The notes under the pieces: generated by a model | The model's database searches: none | Told to the model about the DNA's origin: nothing | The model's input: the letters and a program-made list of their open reading frames with translations, nothing else | Position numbers and translations under genes: made by a program | In this document: in pieces, positions 1-11,934 of the stretch | Position numbering within the stretch: the stretch's first letter is position 1 | Layout: every line of letters starts with the position of its first letter | From: Chinchilla lanigera | Taxonomy: Eukaryota; Chordata; Mammalia; Rodentia; Chinchillidae | Reading direction: 5' to 3' | Assembly: GCF_000276665.1 (NCBI RefSeq) | Contig: NW_004955417.1 | Location: 23,959,161-24,023,160, forward strand | DNA: 64,000 bases

Positions 1-75
1 CTTCAAAAACTGGAAGTGGTCCTGGTACAAACAAAATCATTCTAGGCATTAAAAAGTTAAATATCCAAAGTGATA

Positions 76-141
76 GGGGCTGGGGATTTAGCTCAGCGGC
101 AAAGCGCCTGCCTGGCAAGCACAAGGTCATGAGTTCGGTTC
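76..141 (+). repeat. ID element (tRNA-Ala-derived SINE), 3' end lost in gap
   Basis: The sequence opens with GGGGCTGGGGATTTAGCTC and carries a tRNA-like A box (TAGCTCAGCGGC) and the start of a B box (GAGTTCGGTTC). This is the typical 5' body of a rodent ID element. The run of N begins inside the B box, so the A-rich tail is not visible. The variant (ATTTAGCTCAGCGGCAAAGCGCC) is nearly identical to the copy at 50388. It is a SINE, not a tRNA gene. Confidence 0.9.
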
Positions 142-321
142 NNNNNNNNNNNNNNNNNNNNNNNNNNNNNNNNNNNNNNNNNNNNNNNNNNNNNNNNNNN
201 NNNNNNNNNNNNNNNNNNNNNNNNNNNNNNNNNNNNNNNNNNNNNNNNNNNNNNNNNNNNNNNNNNNNNNNNNNNNNNNNNNNNNNNNNNNNNNNNNNNN
301 NNNNNNNNNNNNNNNNNNNNN
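142..321. other. Assembly gap (180 N)
   Basis: This is an unbroken run of N. It starts inside an ID element and ends at a short CA repeat (TGTGCACACACACA), so a SINE tail plus a CA microsatellite probably caused the assembly break. Any frame crossing it is meaningless. Confidence 0.99.
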
Positions 322-336
322 TGTGCACACACACAA

Positions 337-2335
337 TGCAAAGAGCTAAACAAATGGTTGTGTGCTCGTTTCCAGGGCTAACAGTGACAAGCGCGCAGAG
401 GCACTGCTCTGAGTTGTGGTCACACACCCTGCCTGGCCCGCTGTGCTCTGACTCTCCTATCTTGCTGTCTTCATTTTGCCCGTGGTTCCTCTGTGTTCTC
501 TGGTTCATTCCCACCCTACTGGAATCGCCAGAGTATGTACATAAATGAGAAATGGCAAGAAATTCAGCAAACCTTGCTGTGTGGCAGGCAAGGGGAGCTG
601 AACCAACAAAACACAGGTGCCTGTGATAGGACAGAAGACAAGGGGCAACACGCAGGTGGCCATCAGGAAAAACAGCTCAGTGTGGTGGTGGTATGGGCTC
701 AAGCTGTTCATGAGGTGTGAAAGTTGAGGACACCTTGAGCAAAAGAGGAAGACAGCATCACACAGAGACCTCGGGACTTGCCCTGCAGTCCATGCTGCCG
801 GAAGAGAACTCAAAGTCCAGCCGGCAGTACGGGAAGTAGAAGGCCTGCATGGTGGCCAGAGTCACACCAGGTGGATGAGGAGCCACTGACAGGAACTGAT
901 GTGAAGAATATCTGGACGGGGCTGATCAAATGAAAAAGGACATACTGAGTGTGTGGCTAGGGACAGACTGCCTGGGTTGGAGTTGCTAAACAGGACCCAA
1001 AAGACAGATGGTGCTGATCAGAAGCTGGCTGGTGAATCCCCAGCCATCAAAATGAAAGGGCAAGGAAAGTTTAATTACTTGAAAAGTGAGTATTAACCAG
1101 AAAAGCCTGGACCCTCCTGAAAGCTGCTGCCAGTGAGACAGTGGTGGGGGGAAGAAGATCTGAGGTGGGTGGGCTCCTGCCAGCTCTGTCACCCTCAGCC
1201 CTGAGGAAAGGTCTCCCAGATGTGGGGTCAGAGATGCCCAGCTCCTGAGAGCCGTGAAGCAACTTAGTAACTGCTCCTTGGAACTTCTGCACGTAGAACC
1301 GCTAAACAAAGGAAGTAATCAAAAGACAAAGGAAGTAATCAAAAGAGCTCCTGCTGCTGCTGCTCAGCTCTTTGGAGACAGAGAGGGCCCTGGAAATATG
1401 GGACACTAACAGAGCCACGCCCACGCATAGCCCGAGCTCCCCAAGGTGCAAACCACACATCTCTCCCCCAGCGTTCTTCCTGCCTGGCACGCAGCTGCTT
1501 TCAGTGTGGGATTTCCCCCCAAGCTCCGAGGGAGAAAGCCTGCAGGCGCTCATCTCGCCTGTTAACACCATGTAACTGAGTCCCCAAGGGAGGGCTCTGC
1601 AGCACTGCAGAGAGGCTCTGCGAGGCACCAGCACTGCCAGGGTGCTCCAAAAGTGACCCCTGGGGACCAAAGGGTTCCTGGTGTTGCAAAGCAGCCTCCA
1701 CTGTCCCCGCTGCTGGCTCTAAGCATAGAGAGAGTCTATGAGCGAATGAGACACTGGGGTGGTGGGTACCGGAATATCAGGAGAGGAGTACACTAGAAAA
1801 CTTTACCTGGAAATCTAGAAATGTAAACTGCATTGGAATTGATTTTCCCAACTTTGGACAAAGAGGAATGATGGGGGTGGGTGTCCGCATCCACTTCATG
1901 AGTTCCTTTTCAGCCAAAACTTACGCTAATCAAGGTAATGTCAACTACTGGCCCGTTGGCCAATTATCATGTTTTGTGGTTTAAACAAATCTAAACTGTT
2001 CAAAGTGATTCATAAATCATTTTTCTACTAATGCACTAAGTTATAGCTTTACACATCTCCCCCGGCCTGCTACCCTTGTACTGAACAATACAATTTGATG
2101 TTGTGTCCTTGTTTTAGCAACCGCAGACCGAACTTTTCCTCTGACATGAGCTTCCTGTCTCTCTCTGAATAAAGACAGTGATGGTCCCTGAGCAATAGGC
2201 AATTCCTAACAGTTGCTGAAAGCCTCCTTACTGTATCACCCTAAGTATTCGGAGTGAAAATAAAAGCTGCGCACTGTCAGGATTTCACACCCAGGTCCTT
2301 CCCGGAAATCAAACTGTATCCACGAATTTCTCTCT
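337..2335. other. Unique sequence, no gene recognised
   Basis: I see no coding region and no clear interspersed repeat. The frames here have low-complexity or unfamiliar translations, no protein motif and no splice-site framing. Around 1960-2200 the sequence becomes AT-rich and non-repetitive, and could be a conserved non-coding piece. The only local structure is the 20-bp tandem duplication at 1306-1345. Confidence 0.5.
1306..1345. repeat. Perfect 2 x 20-bp tandem duplication
   Basis: The unit ACAAAGGAAGTAATCAAAAG occurs at 1306-1325 and again at 1326-1345 with no mismatch. It is followed directly by a CTGCTGCTGCTGCT run at about 1351-1364. The perfect identity suggests a recent slippage event or, less likely, an assembly artefact. 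Confidence 0.95.
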
Positions 2336-2360
2336 GTGATGCCCAGGTGAACCCCATGCA

Positions 2361-2430
2361 TGCATGTACATATGTGTGCACACACATACATGCATAAGCA
2401 CACACGTAGCCACACATGCACACGCATACA
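2361..2430. repeat. Imperfect CA/TG microsatellite
   Basis: This is alternating purine-pyrimidine sequence (CATGCATG, TGTGCACACACATACATGC, CACACATGCACACGCATAC) and so could form Z-DNA. It explains the Val/Cys/His-rich frames in this area, which are not genes. Confidence 0.85.
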
Positions 2431-2889
2431 AGCTTTGCACAGCGCTCCTCCTCTCTGCCCTCAGTATGAAGCCTGGTAGCTGGTCCTTTTCTCCTCTGCA
2501 GCACTTTTTCCTTCTGTCCCGCACCTCCTTCTCTGCCCTTACACAGAGTGAAGGCCACGTCAGGGCAGGCACAGGACAGTGTCCACAATGGGACACAGTG
2601 ATTTCTTGAAAGCATGGAACTAAGAAACATCCACTCCAGGACACAAGCTCCCTTGAGCAGATCAGGCGTTCAGTGTCCACACAGAAAACCGCCAGGGTGG
2701 CCACTGCTCTCTGCTCTGCACCCTTTCCTGTCCGGTGGGCAGGGAATGGGGAAAAAAGAAGTAGTGATTTCAGTTTGACTTTTCTGCTACTTGAATGCTG
2801 TTATCTTGCTCCAGGGGAACTGAACCATACCTTACATCTATGCTGGAGGACATTAGAGAAAAACCGCTCATAAATGAGAGAAGAACTCA

Positions 2890-3345
2890 AGACAGGTTAA
2901 AGAAGACAGGGAAATACGCAATGTTAAAATTGTACTTTTAAGAAAACCGCAGCTTCAGGACATAATCAAAATTAACCAATTAACACTTGTTTTGTTGCCT
3001 ATGAGACTACTCATCCCAAAATTCCTAAGAGTCTTAAAAGACACAAAGAGCCTGCAAATTGAGCCCTGGTCTCTCACCTTTACCTCAGGAATTTTCTCCC
3101 ATTACCACAGATTGACCGACTGCGCAGACTTCTACCCTGAGACCTCATAAATTCCCCCAGCTCCAGACCCTAAGCATCTCAGCCTGGAGGGGCGGCTCCT
3201 GTTCCTCTTTGAATGTGCTCTTCTGCTTAATAAATGTGCAGTGATCGCTTTTGTGTGACAAGTCCATGAACCTACTCCGTGGGGGGAAGCAGGGCGAGTT
3301 GAGGTCCCCAGCTCCCCCCTGGAGGGCCCCCATCTGTTGACATCA
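2890..3345 (+). mobile_element. LTR-like segment, probably an old ERV solo LTR
   Basis: The layout resembles a retroviral LTR. A TATA-like CATAAATTCC lies near 3147, and a polyadenylation signal AATAAA lies at 3229-3234, about 80 bases downstream. A pyrimidine-rich stretch and then a GC-rich tail up to about 3345 resemble R and U5. No gag, pol or env sequence follows, so a solo LTR is the simplest reading. The family is not recognised and both ends are estimates. Confidence 0.42.
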
Positions 3346-4264
3346 TGATAACCAGATCCTGGATCACACACGACACTCAGAATATCAGGACACTCAGAAC
3401 AAACCGCCAAAGGGTGAACCAAAGCAAATGTCAAGCTTCAAAATGCCGAGTGCACAATAAGGCGTCTAATCATGATGGTTCTCAGGGACAACTTTCCAAG
3501 AGAATTATTTCCTTAAAAGGATGATTTTCATCAGAGTTCATCCCTCAAAATAAAATACTCACAATGCCTGGTGTCCGTCAGGACAGTGACAGGCATGGAC
3601 CCTCGAACCTAAGATTACTCCAGTCCTCGTCTTTTTTTTTCTTCTGCTAATAACACTTCAAGTTGTTCCACAAGGTAGTTAGAAGGGCTAAACCTTATTT
3701 TTTTGGGCCAGAAGTTAAAATTTTCTGGCATCACTATCCCACCTATTGATGCCTTTCTTCACCGTTTCTTTTATACAGAATAATTCTAGGACTAAAAGAC
3801 CAAAACCCATTAATCCCGACCACTGCCTGCATGACCATGTCCCCAAGGTCAGCATGTTCCACACTCTGGCTTTCAGTATGAAGAGAAAATTCAAATTAGA
3901 GATGAGCTATAAATCGCTTCCAGAGAAAGCTTTGCATTGAGCATAGGTTCATTTCCTGAAAACTTCTCTGGTGATCTCATAGGTTCTTGTTATAAACCAC
4001 TTATAAAAATGAACACCAGAGACACGGGGCTAGCGGTTAACAGGAGGACTCATCATACATCTTGAGGGTGCCACAACCAGAGCAAAGTTGCCACTGTTGA
4101 GCATGAAAGCTTACTATGTTATAGGCAGCTAAGTTAGATAAAATATTATAGGCAATCAGATGGAGCTGGGCCCTCCAAGGAGCCAGTGCGGAAGATGAGA
4201 TACCTTAAAACTGTGGGAGACAGAAGCACCTCCACTGTGGGCCAGATTTCACAAAAAAGGATAA
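3346..4264. other. Unassigned spacer between two LTR-like segments
   Basis: I see no gene. The two flanking LTR-like segments do not resemble each other, so this is not the interior of a single provirus. No retroviral protein motif is visible in any frame. A 62-64-residue frame at 3746-3940 shows no recognisable domain. Confidence 0.4.
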
Positions 4265-4765
4265 AACAAACTCACCCACATACTTCCTAAGCATAAACAT
4301 CAAGGATTGATATTCTAAACAGGTATCAATCACTTTACAAAAGCCAGGAAGAGCCACTAACCCAATCCCGCACATGAAAAGACCCTACTCTGTATTTATG
4401 CCCGCTTGCTACATGACTTGCTTCCCTATTTGATCCCGATTTAATCGATTTTACTGAGCAATTATACTCGTAACCTTATTGGCTGACCATAGTTTTGTCC
4501 CACCTCATGCCCACCTTGGAATTTCCCATTTTTCCCACCTTGGACCTGCCTCATGTCACGGATTTGCTCTATAAAAATCTCGCGAAAAGGCAGGGTCCTT
4601 GGCAATCCACTCAGGACCCCTTCTGTCTCTCTCTCAGACAGAAGCTTTCTTTCCCCCAATAAATATATTCTGCTCTTAACCTCCCTTGTTCCTAAAATTC
4701 ACTCTTCACTTTTAGAGAACACGAACTCATACAGGACATCTACAGGTTGGGAGTTTCTTTTCCCC
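4265..4765 (+). mobile_element. LTR-like segment with TATA box and poly(A) signal
   Basis: TATAAAA stands at 4570-4576 and AATAAA at 4658-4663, a spacing of 88 bases that fits the U3/R layout of a retroviral LTR. A CT-rich segment (TCTGTCTCTCTCTCAGACAG) lies between them. The following 100 bases would be U5. The upstream part (about 4265-4560) would be U3 and includes ATTGGCTGACC near 4479, a CCAAT-type motif. No internal viral region is attached. The family is unknown to me. Confidence 0.5.
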
Positions 4766-5815
4766 TAATCAATTACACTTCAAAATGACTTTATCATAAA
4801 GATTGGGCTTTGGATTTTCAATGTGGTCACAACTGCTGTGCAATTAGGGTAAACAAAAAGGCCTTTGGAGGGGCAAATTCCAGCCAGTTTAAGGCACAAG
4901 TACGGCTTTAAAGGTTCACAACTTGAGAGGCAAGGAGAAACCACCCTACTGTAAATAACGTTCTCTCCAGTACTTCCGGCCTGCACACAGCAAAATCTCT
5001 AGCCCCTGAAGTTATTTGTGAGGTCATTTCTTTAGCAAATACCTCACCGGAGGTAGAAGCAATAGGAACCTGAAGGAAAAAAGAACTATGAATGGAATGA
5101 TTGATTTTATCTTCAAACCTGCTCGGGCTGGTTCTATTTCAGTGGCCAACTTTCACAGACACTAGACTGAAATCACTAAGAGGAAAATTCTTCCAGCAAC
5201 CTCCAGACATTGGGAAAACCCCAGTGCCTCCATCTCTCTCTTAAAATGCAGATGGCTGTGGAGAGTGAGAAACACAGCTGTGCCCTGCCAGTGCTGCCCC
5301 ATGGGGGAAGCGGCCCAGATGTGGGTTCAGGGCAGGACAGGCACCTCACACACAAAGAGGAGCACGGAGCTAAACACGCACAGGGAAGCACAGCTGTACA
5401 GTGGGTCTCACCAGGCAAAGCAGGTACAGACCGTTCCTTATGTCATGGGGGGAGCACGTGAGTCAAATCCTAGGCTTAGGTATAAGTTAAAGCTTGATTT
5501 AAAAATCCCCTAATACACTACCTTTCACAGGACAGGAAGTCATCCACAATTAATTTAACAAAGAAAATTCATACTTGGGATACCACTAAGCAAAGGGAAA
5601 TGGATAAACGAGGAGAAGGTTAAGGCTGCAGACCAAAGTTCAAAAACAAAGTCTTTCATCAGTATTTTAAAAACATGATTTCAATACTCTATGCCTCAAT
5701 ATCCCTGCTGGTCCTGGTGTCTGTCACACATGGGTATTTTTTGAGGATTAATTCAGTTATTGCACATACACCACTGAGTGGCATCATATCATTAAACTTC
5801 AGTAAGGACTAGCTG
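4766..5815. other. Unique sequence, no gene recognised
   Basis: Overlapping frames at 5176-5513 are open on both strands in a GC-richer patch. They show no domain, have poor start context and are unlikely to be exons. No repeat is recognised. Confidence 0.45.
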
Positions 5816-5818
5816 TCA

Positions 5819-6010
5819 GCCAGGTGTCATGGCACATGCCTGTAATCCCAGCATTCTGTGAAGCTGAGGCAGGAGGATCTCAAGTTGAAGCCCAACCTGG
5901 GCAACTTACCAAGGACCTGTCGAATGAATGAGTGAATGAATGAATGAATAGGCCTAGGAATGTAGCTCAGGCCATGGGCTTAATCCCCAGTATGAGAGAG
6001 GGAAAAAAAT
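5819..6010 (+). repeat. B1-dID composite SINE
   Basis: The left part is a B1 without internal duplication (CCTGTAATCCCAGCATT, then GAGGCAGGAGGATC). It ends in a (GAAT)n linker at about 5922-5950. The right part (AGGCCTAGGAATGTAGCTCAG ... TTAATCCCCAG) is a degenerate ID unit. This B1-plus-dID order is the known dimeric SINE of squirrel-, dormouse- and beaver-related rodents. Divergence is substantial, so it is old. Confidence 0.8.
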
Positions 6011-6067
6011 TAGCTATTACTATTGTAGTAAAATCAAGTTTTTGAAATAAAAGATTTTTAACCTTTA

Positions 6068-6239
6068 GAATGCACAGGCTCACTACATGAGGGTACTCAC
6101 TGGTAATGCAGGTTCCCGGGCCCAGACCCCCATGATCCCAATTCAGAATTTCTGGGGTAAGGGCAGGAGTCAGCACTTCGCATGGTTATCTTGGGGGTGC
6201 TAACCTGAGGGTGCCCACACCTCACTTTGAGAACGACTG
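6068..6239 (+). mobile_element. MER5A-like hAT-Charlie fragment
   Basis: The right end CACTTTGAGAACGACTG (ending at 6239) matches the MER5A terminal inverted repeat. The interior (GGGCCCAGACCCCCATGATCC, CAGAATTTCTGGGGT) fits the MER5A body. It is a non-autonomous DNA transposon shared by placental mammals. Confidence 0.7.
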
Positions 6240-6819
6240 CCCTGAAAGGTTCCGGGGGAGCTGCGGGGATCTGAAGAAGACAGGACCCAAGGTAGAGAGA
6301 GGGGTGCACTGATCTGCTGTGCTCTGCTCTGCTGCAGGGTGCTGGGCCCTGGAGACAGGAGCAGCCCCAGAGGTGAAGCTGGGAGCCTCACCCTGTGCTG
6401 CGCCCGTGACATCCGGCTCGACAGGAAGAAGGGCAAAGAGGAGGCACCCAGGGCACAAGTGAGCATGGATTCCTGCTCGCCCGTCCTCCAGGCCGGCGGA
6501 CAAGCAGCCTCCCAGGCAGGGCGGCTGCTTCCCAGCTAACAACTTCAGTAACAGCTCCGAGTTATAAAGTGCTTTTACTTTACCCACAACAACTCTGGAA
6601 AATGTACAAGGATTTGCCTTTACACAGGAAAACCAATGGAGGTTTTAAAGAGAAGAGAAATCACATCCCTCAGTCACAGCAGAAGCAAGACCAAGCAGGT
6701 TCCACTGGCTCTCACAGGAAAATACAGAAGGGATTCTGCAGGTTTGGGTCCCGCCCAGCCTAAGCCGCATTTCTGTGGCCTGGAGTACAAAACAGGCTGC
6801 GAAGGTGTCTCCCTGCTCG
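6240..6819. other. Unique sequence, no gene recognised
   Basis: This is a GC-rich stretch with frames open on both strands (for example 6222-6587 and 6339-6539). They are compositional rather than coding: no domain, repeated CTGC/GCAG runs and no splice framing. A 191-residue frame from 6636 runs into L2-like sequence. Confidence 0.4.
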
Positions 6820-6935
6820 CTTGCTCTCACTGCCCCTCCCCAGCACGGATTATTTGCATTCATGTTTGCTCCCGTGTGTTTTGTGTGCGCCCCCACCACG
6901 CTAGCCTCTCCTTGAGAGCAAAGACCCCTAACCAC
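6820..6935 (+). repeat. L2-like LINE 3' fragment
   Basis: The run of short pyrimidine-rich phrases ending in CCTCTCCTTGAGAGCAAAGACCCC resembles the L2 3' region, where a cue such as CTCCTTGAGGGCA is typical. It is short and diverged. Confidence 0.4.
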
Positions 6936-7879
6936 CCCGCTCATAACTGCTGCCCTGGGCCTCAGGGTGGATGGAGCATGCGGAGCTCACCTAATCATTC
7001 TCTTTCACTGGCCAGCTCCAGGCCCATTCTGTTTAACTGTCTGGCTCCTGTGGGAAGCCCAGCCGAGCATCATTCACAAACTGCCACGTCACAGACAGGT
7101 GTCTGGGAGAGTCACCCACCCGACCACTCCAAAGACAGACGCCCCACAGATGAAGACAACTTTCCTCCTCAACATTCATACCAAGAACAGGGACCGACCA
7201 CACCCCAGTGAAGGGTGCCTGCTCTTTCCTCACCAAGTGACTCCGGCGACCGCAACTAGGCTGCAAATCCAATGTCTCTGCTTTTGTGAAAACGGCCAAT
7301 GACCTTTGGGAAGCCAGGCTGGATCTCCTTTTCCCATAGCAGAAGTGCACTTTTCCTGCCTCTGAAGAAACTAACCGTTCAGGAAAGGGGAGCGATTCTT
7401 AGTTCAAACAACTGGCTTCACTTTTAGCAAATTCCAGAGGACTGAGCCCACCCCATGGCCGGGCAGAACCACCATCTAACCCAACCTAACGAAAGTTGTC
7501 CAAGAAAGAAAAGCAGATTCCTCCGCCGGAGACATCGTGACACATTCCAGCCTACTGGTAAGTGGGCCTTTATACATATTCACCTGAATGTGGATTTGGA
7601 TGACTTCCGTGAGACCCTCAGCACACTGAGTGCTCTGTCGCCTTGCTTGCCGTAGGCAGAAGCCTTTCTTTCCCACCTCTTCTTTTTTGGAGAGATGGAA
7701 GACACCTCCTGCCACTGCACCTGCCTAGCAGGGAGGCCCTCTCTATCCAATCTGCAAATAAAAGTAACAGTGGGGCTCAGGTGTCCAAGGACTCCACAGG
7801 TGGTGACACGGTTCATGACAACCACACACCAACACAAGAGCCCGTCCTGGGCTTGGTGCTGGGCGTGCACCAGTTGTCA

Positions 7880-8038
7880 TCTTCCTACCAACCAGGTGCA
7901 GACAGTGTTTGCTACGCCTGCTTCACAGATGAGAAAAACTGGATATGTCGAGGCTGAGCCACCTTCTCAAGAGCCACCGCTAGGCCGGAGGAAGGTTTCC
8001 AACCCAGTTCTCCCAGACCTCTTGTCTTCAGTGTAGAG
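7880..8038 (-). repeat. MIR SINE fragment (antisense)
   Basis: The core phrase CTTCACAGATGAGAAAAACTG is the antisense form of the MIR core. It is followed by sequence matching the tRNA-related half in antisense (GGTTTCCAACCCAGTTCT). Strongly diverged, as expected for a MIR. Confidence 0.6.
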
Positions 8039-8039
8039 A

Positions 8040-9870
8040 CATGTTCTCCAACTATCGTTTTATGAAGACTCACTAAATCTGGAGCCTGAAAGGGGGTGCT
8101 GAGCCCTGTCACGGAGGAGGAAGTAAGCCACAATAACGCCACCACCAGCACCCCTAGCATGGCCCCGGGCAGCCACCCTGCACATCGCAGGCAGCTGTGA
8201 GCGCAGGCTCGCACGACCATCCTAATTGGAAAGGAAAGCTTTTGGCTGGTGCAACATTTTTGGCTAAGACAAGCGCCTCACCTATAAAACATGTTGTCAG
8301 CTGCTCAAAGGGTTCCTCCCCTCTCCGGAGTGTTCCTCTCCTGCCCTCCGTCTCAGTGAAAGCAGTGGCTAAGGTAAATATGGCTCAGGCCTCTTAGGAA
8401 GAAAAGTCTCATATAAGTGCATAGAAGAATTATTGCCCCAACTTCGGAAGCCTCCCAAACATGGTATAAACTCTTCCTTATGCTATTGTAAATATTAAGG
8501 TTTGCATTAAACATTCAAGAGAGCTGCTCTGGGTACATAATTAGAGAGAGCAAATATTTGTTCAAATAAGCCTCCATGGGACCTCCCCTTTTCAAGGAGC
8601 TAAAAAAAAAAAGTTCCAGCAGACGGACACAGGATGCAAAGGCTCAGCCCCAAATCTTCTCCTAGGCCTGCTTACTCTACTCCTCAGAGACCCATGAATC
8701 TTCTTAACAAAGAAGAGGCTTCGGGCCTCATCCATCAGCCCAGCACTTTCTCTCAGGCCTTGTGAACTTCAGCTCCCTGCAGAGGTACTGCGGGACGCTC
8801 TTCTGCTCAGGCATCTATGTGGGAGACTCTTTTGCACCAGGCAAGATCATCAGCCCCAGCCAAATAACTCCCAGTGGGGAGGAAGTGGAGATATTCTCCC
8901 CGCCTGGAATGGGACCTGGTAACAACGAGGCTGGGAGCCCAGCAGGGCTGTAAAGCAGACGGCTGCAGACACTGTCATCTTCATCTCTCCATCCAAGAAT
9001 GCCTTCTTATCCCACAATGGTGACACTGTGAAGCAGAAAAACACTGCATTTTCTACTCTACTGTCATCTCGGAAAGCTCGCTATTTCAGCTTCACAGACA
9101 GCATCTTGCTGATTTTACTTCTTTCGTGCAGCAAAACTCTGGCTTCTGACTAGAGGGGACACACAGAGTTGAGAAACCAGGTAACCTTTATTCTCTGGAA
9201 GAGAGATATTTTCTAGAGACAACCTGTTGAGCAATTTGGGGGGTGGATCAGGAGGAGGAAATATGTATTTCTCTTTCCATTGCTTTCTCTTCCCCTCCTT
9301 TAGTTGACTCCCTTGATAAATGATCAGAGAGCTGCAAGCCGCTCTACTTGCTTCCTGCGGACTGTTACTTTTTAAAACAACAGAAGCCATAAGGAGGTGC
9401 ACGTTCACTCATTCACATCTATGATGATCAACAGAGAGAGAGACAGAGCGGGAAAACGCAACTATGGATGGAGCCACATTAGCGCTGCTCCAAAAAAAGG
9501 CGCTAACCCGCTCAGAAAGTCGATAGCAAAGGCACAGCAGTGGCGCCTGTACAAAGTCTCACCATTTCCTGTGACAGAGAAGAAAGAGACACAGTCAGGC
9601 TGTCAGTGCCTGATGTCACAACCCTGGGCTAAAGGGGCTGCAGCTGGACAAAGCAGACACTTGTGTCTCTGGCCTCTCGGGATGTGCAGCGCAGTCAGGC
9701 CAGCCTGGGTATGTAAGTACTTGAAGAATTAACAGTACAAACACAGGGAAGGAAGGGTCAGAATCCAACCCTAAAGGCACGCTGCAAATTCTGCCATGTC
9801 CAGAAGAGGGGTATATTAATGGCATATTACCATAGGCTTTTTAGTGTCCATTGGGGCAGAAAGTCTAATT
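8040..9870. other. Mostly unique sequence, no gene recognised
   Basis: No coding region is supported. The short frames here show no motif. The AT-rich part around 8400-8560 is non-repetitive and could include a conserved element. Nothing else is recognised. Confidence 0.4.
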
Positions 9871-9877
9871 GCTCAAG

Positions 9878-10030
9878 CCAGTGTTTCCCAAAGCATGTTT
9901 CATAGAAGAACACCAGAAACACAGCTGTCATCAGATCCAGCATATTCACCCTTGACACCATCACAGCCTCACCTGGAGACTCCGACACAGACTGATGCCT
10001 TTAAGGCAGGGAGCTTGAGAAAGGAAACCT
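9878..10030 (+). mobile_element. Possible hAT-type DNA transposon fragment
   Basis: The phrase CAGTGTTTCCCAAAGCATGTT at the left edge resembles the terminal repeat of hAT-Charlie non-autonomous elements. The rest is too diverged to name. Confidence 0.35.
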
Positions 10031-10152
10031 GCATAACCGCAACTAGCCTGGTTTCCCCCGCAACTTCCTCTAGCCATACAGCCTGCTCACAAGGCCTTGG
10101 TTGTCTGGCAGAGACTGCTTTAGGAAAACAAGAAGCAAAAATGACAGTATCA

Positions 10153-10330
10153 GCCAGTGTGGCGGTGCAGGGCTATAATCCCAGTACTCTGAGAGATTGA
10201 GGCAGAAGGACGGCTAGCTCAAGCTCAGTCTGGGCAATTTAGCGATTTAGCAAGGCCCTGTTTCAAACTAAAATCAAAATAAATTTTAAAAAGGAGTAGG
10301 AATGTAGCTCTGTGTGAAGCCCCAGTGACC
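10153..10330 (+). repeat. B1-dID composite SINE
   Basis: A B1 head (GGCTATAATCCCAGTACTCTG) is followed by GAGGCAGAAGG and an A-rich linker. A degenerate ID unit (AGTAGGAATGTAGCTCTG ... GAAGCCCCAG) comes next. It is diverged and has no internal B1 duplication. The frame at 9844-10200 reads into it and is not a gene. Confidence 0.75.
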
Positions 10331-11934
10331 CTTTCTAATTCTCATCTCAGCCCTAAAGCTGCCAGGGGAACCCCTGGCTATTGCTTCTTTCCATATATTG
10401 CAGCTGCGGGATAGGGGGAAGTCTCCCAAAACATATGGATAAAAAGATAAAAAGGCAGTCAAGTTCTCAGTGCACCTCAGCAAGTATCACCTCTAACAGC
10501 AGACTCCAGAATGGTGCTGTCCAGGAGGGTAGCCATAAGTCACCACTGATCTTTAAATTTACTAACATTAAAAACTGAGCCCCTCATTTATGCTAGGCTT
10601 TTCAAGGACTCAAAATGCAGGCATAGCTAATGGTTACCATCCACCTTTCGTCATCACAGAAAGTTCTGTTGGGGAGTACTCCTCTACAAACAAATCATAG
10701 GTTTAAATGTAAAGGCAGCAGATGTTGGAAATTTTCACTGAAAGGACTCTCGCTCAGATTTCTGGAGTCCTGTATTTCAAAGGAACGACTGAACCAAATG
10801 CAGGCTTATCCACGGAGCAATAAGCTGTTTCAGTCAATCTAGATCCACGGAACCTGCAAGTCTAATTCGCTAGAGAAAATGCTCCTTTTACAGTATCTTG
10901 TACATCTGGCAGAGACAGAAATATTTCTAACTCAGCTGACAGTCAGATGCAATCAGATATTGCCAGAACATTTTTCCACCATGTAATAAGAACTCCAGCA
11001 GATGGTATGAATCCTGAATCTGAACACCACAGAATATCAGCTGTTTGGACACACACTTTCAATTAGGTGGATTTTCCATGGCATTAGGAAATAGTCACAG
11101 GTCCAGAAAATACTGTGTAGAGTAGGAGTCACAGAAAGACCATCCAAAATCTGTGGTCGTCTGAGAGAGATCCCCTATATCCAGTCTTAGGTTCTCCCAT
11201 CAATTCTGCCCTTCTCCCTGCTTAAGTATTTCACCCTCTTTTTTGAGATCTTCAAAACAGATGGAGCTTTCATTCTGGTCAATCAGCAGAGTTAATGGTT
11301 TTCTACACCCCAACACTCTTTGCCATCAAACTCTAACCCACTTAAGCTCAGATTCTCAGCAGGGGCCAATCAATATTTGTTTTCAATGCTGACCATGCAT
11401 TCAGGCATCTCTGTTTCTGAGCCAGATCTTCTTTAAAAACACCAGCATAGTATGAGGATTTTCCAATCCAATCCATGTTTCCTGCTGCCAGGCAACTTGT
11501 CTGTAATTCATCAATGATATTCCCTTGGACTATGGATTTTTCCTGCTGGGCATGTGCCTGGTCTTCAATAAGCATGGTGTGGGTGGGGACACACACTCCT
11601 CCTGTCTGACAGGGTAGCTATACAGTTCTCTTTATCAAACAAGCACTGAGGAGTCTAGCAGTCTCTGGAAAAAGCTTAGCTTTCACCTTTTCTCTTCTCT
11701 ATATGTTCACCTCTTAGCCTAAAGGAAGTGTCTGAGTCAGTCTGAATGTAAGATCCAGTTTTCACGCTGCTTCTTCAAAGAGATGCCTATATGTCTGAGC
11801 TAACTGTCTCTTCTCCACTTCCTACATTCCATCCCTTTGTCCAGTGTTTCCACAACATATATGTTATACACCCAGTAATAATTTAGAGCGATTTCCATTA
11901 TGAGTTTGCTCACAATGGTATCCTAGTCATTGTG
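10331..11934. other. Unassigned sequence, no gene recognised
   Basis: No exon is supported. Parts from about 10970 on could be remnants of an older element adjoining the MER44-type copy, but I cannot assign them. The frame at 11348-11596 on the minus strand has no recognisable domain. Confidence 0.35.

Noticed and set aside
2890..4765. A single provirus with two LTRs flanking the 3346-4264 spacer
   Set aside because: The two LTR-like segments are not similar, and the spacer shows no retroviral motifs.
6636..7211. 191-residue open frame
   Set aside because: It runs through an L2-like fragment and has no domain.
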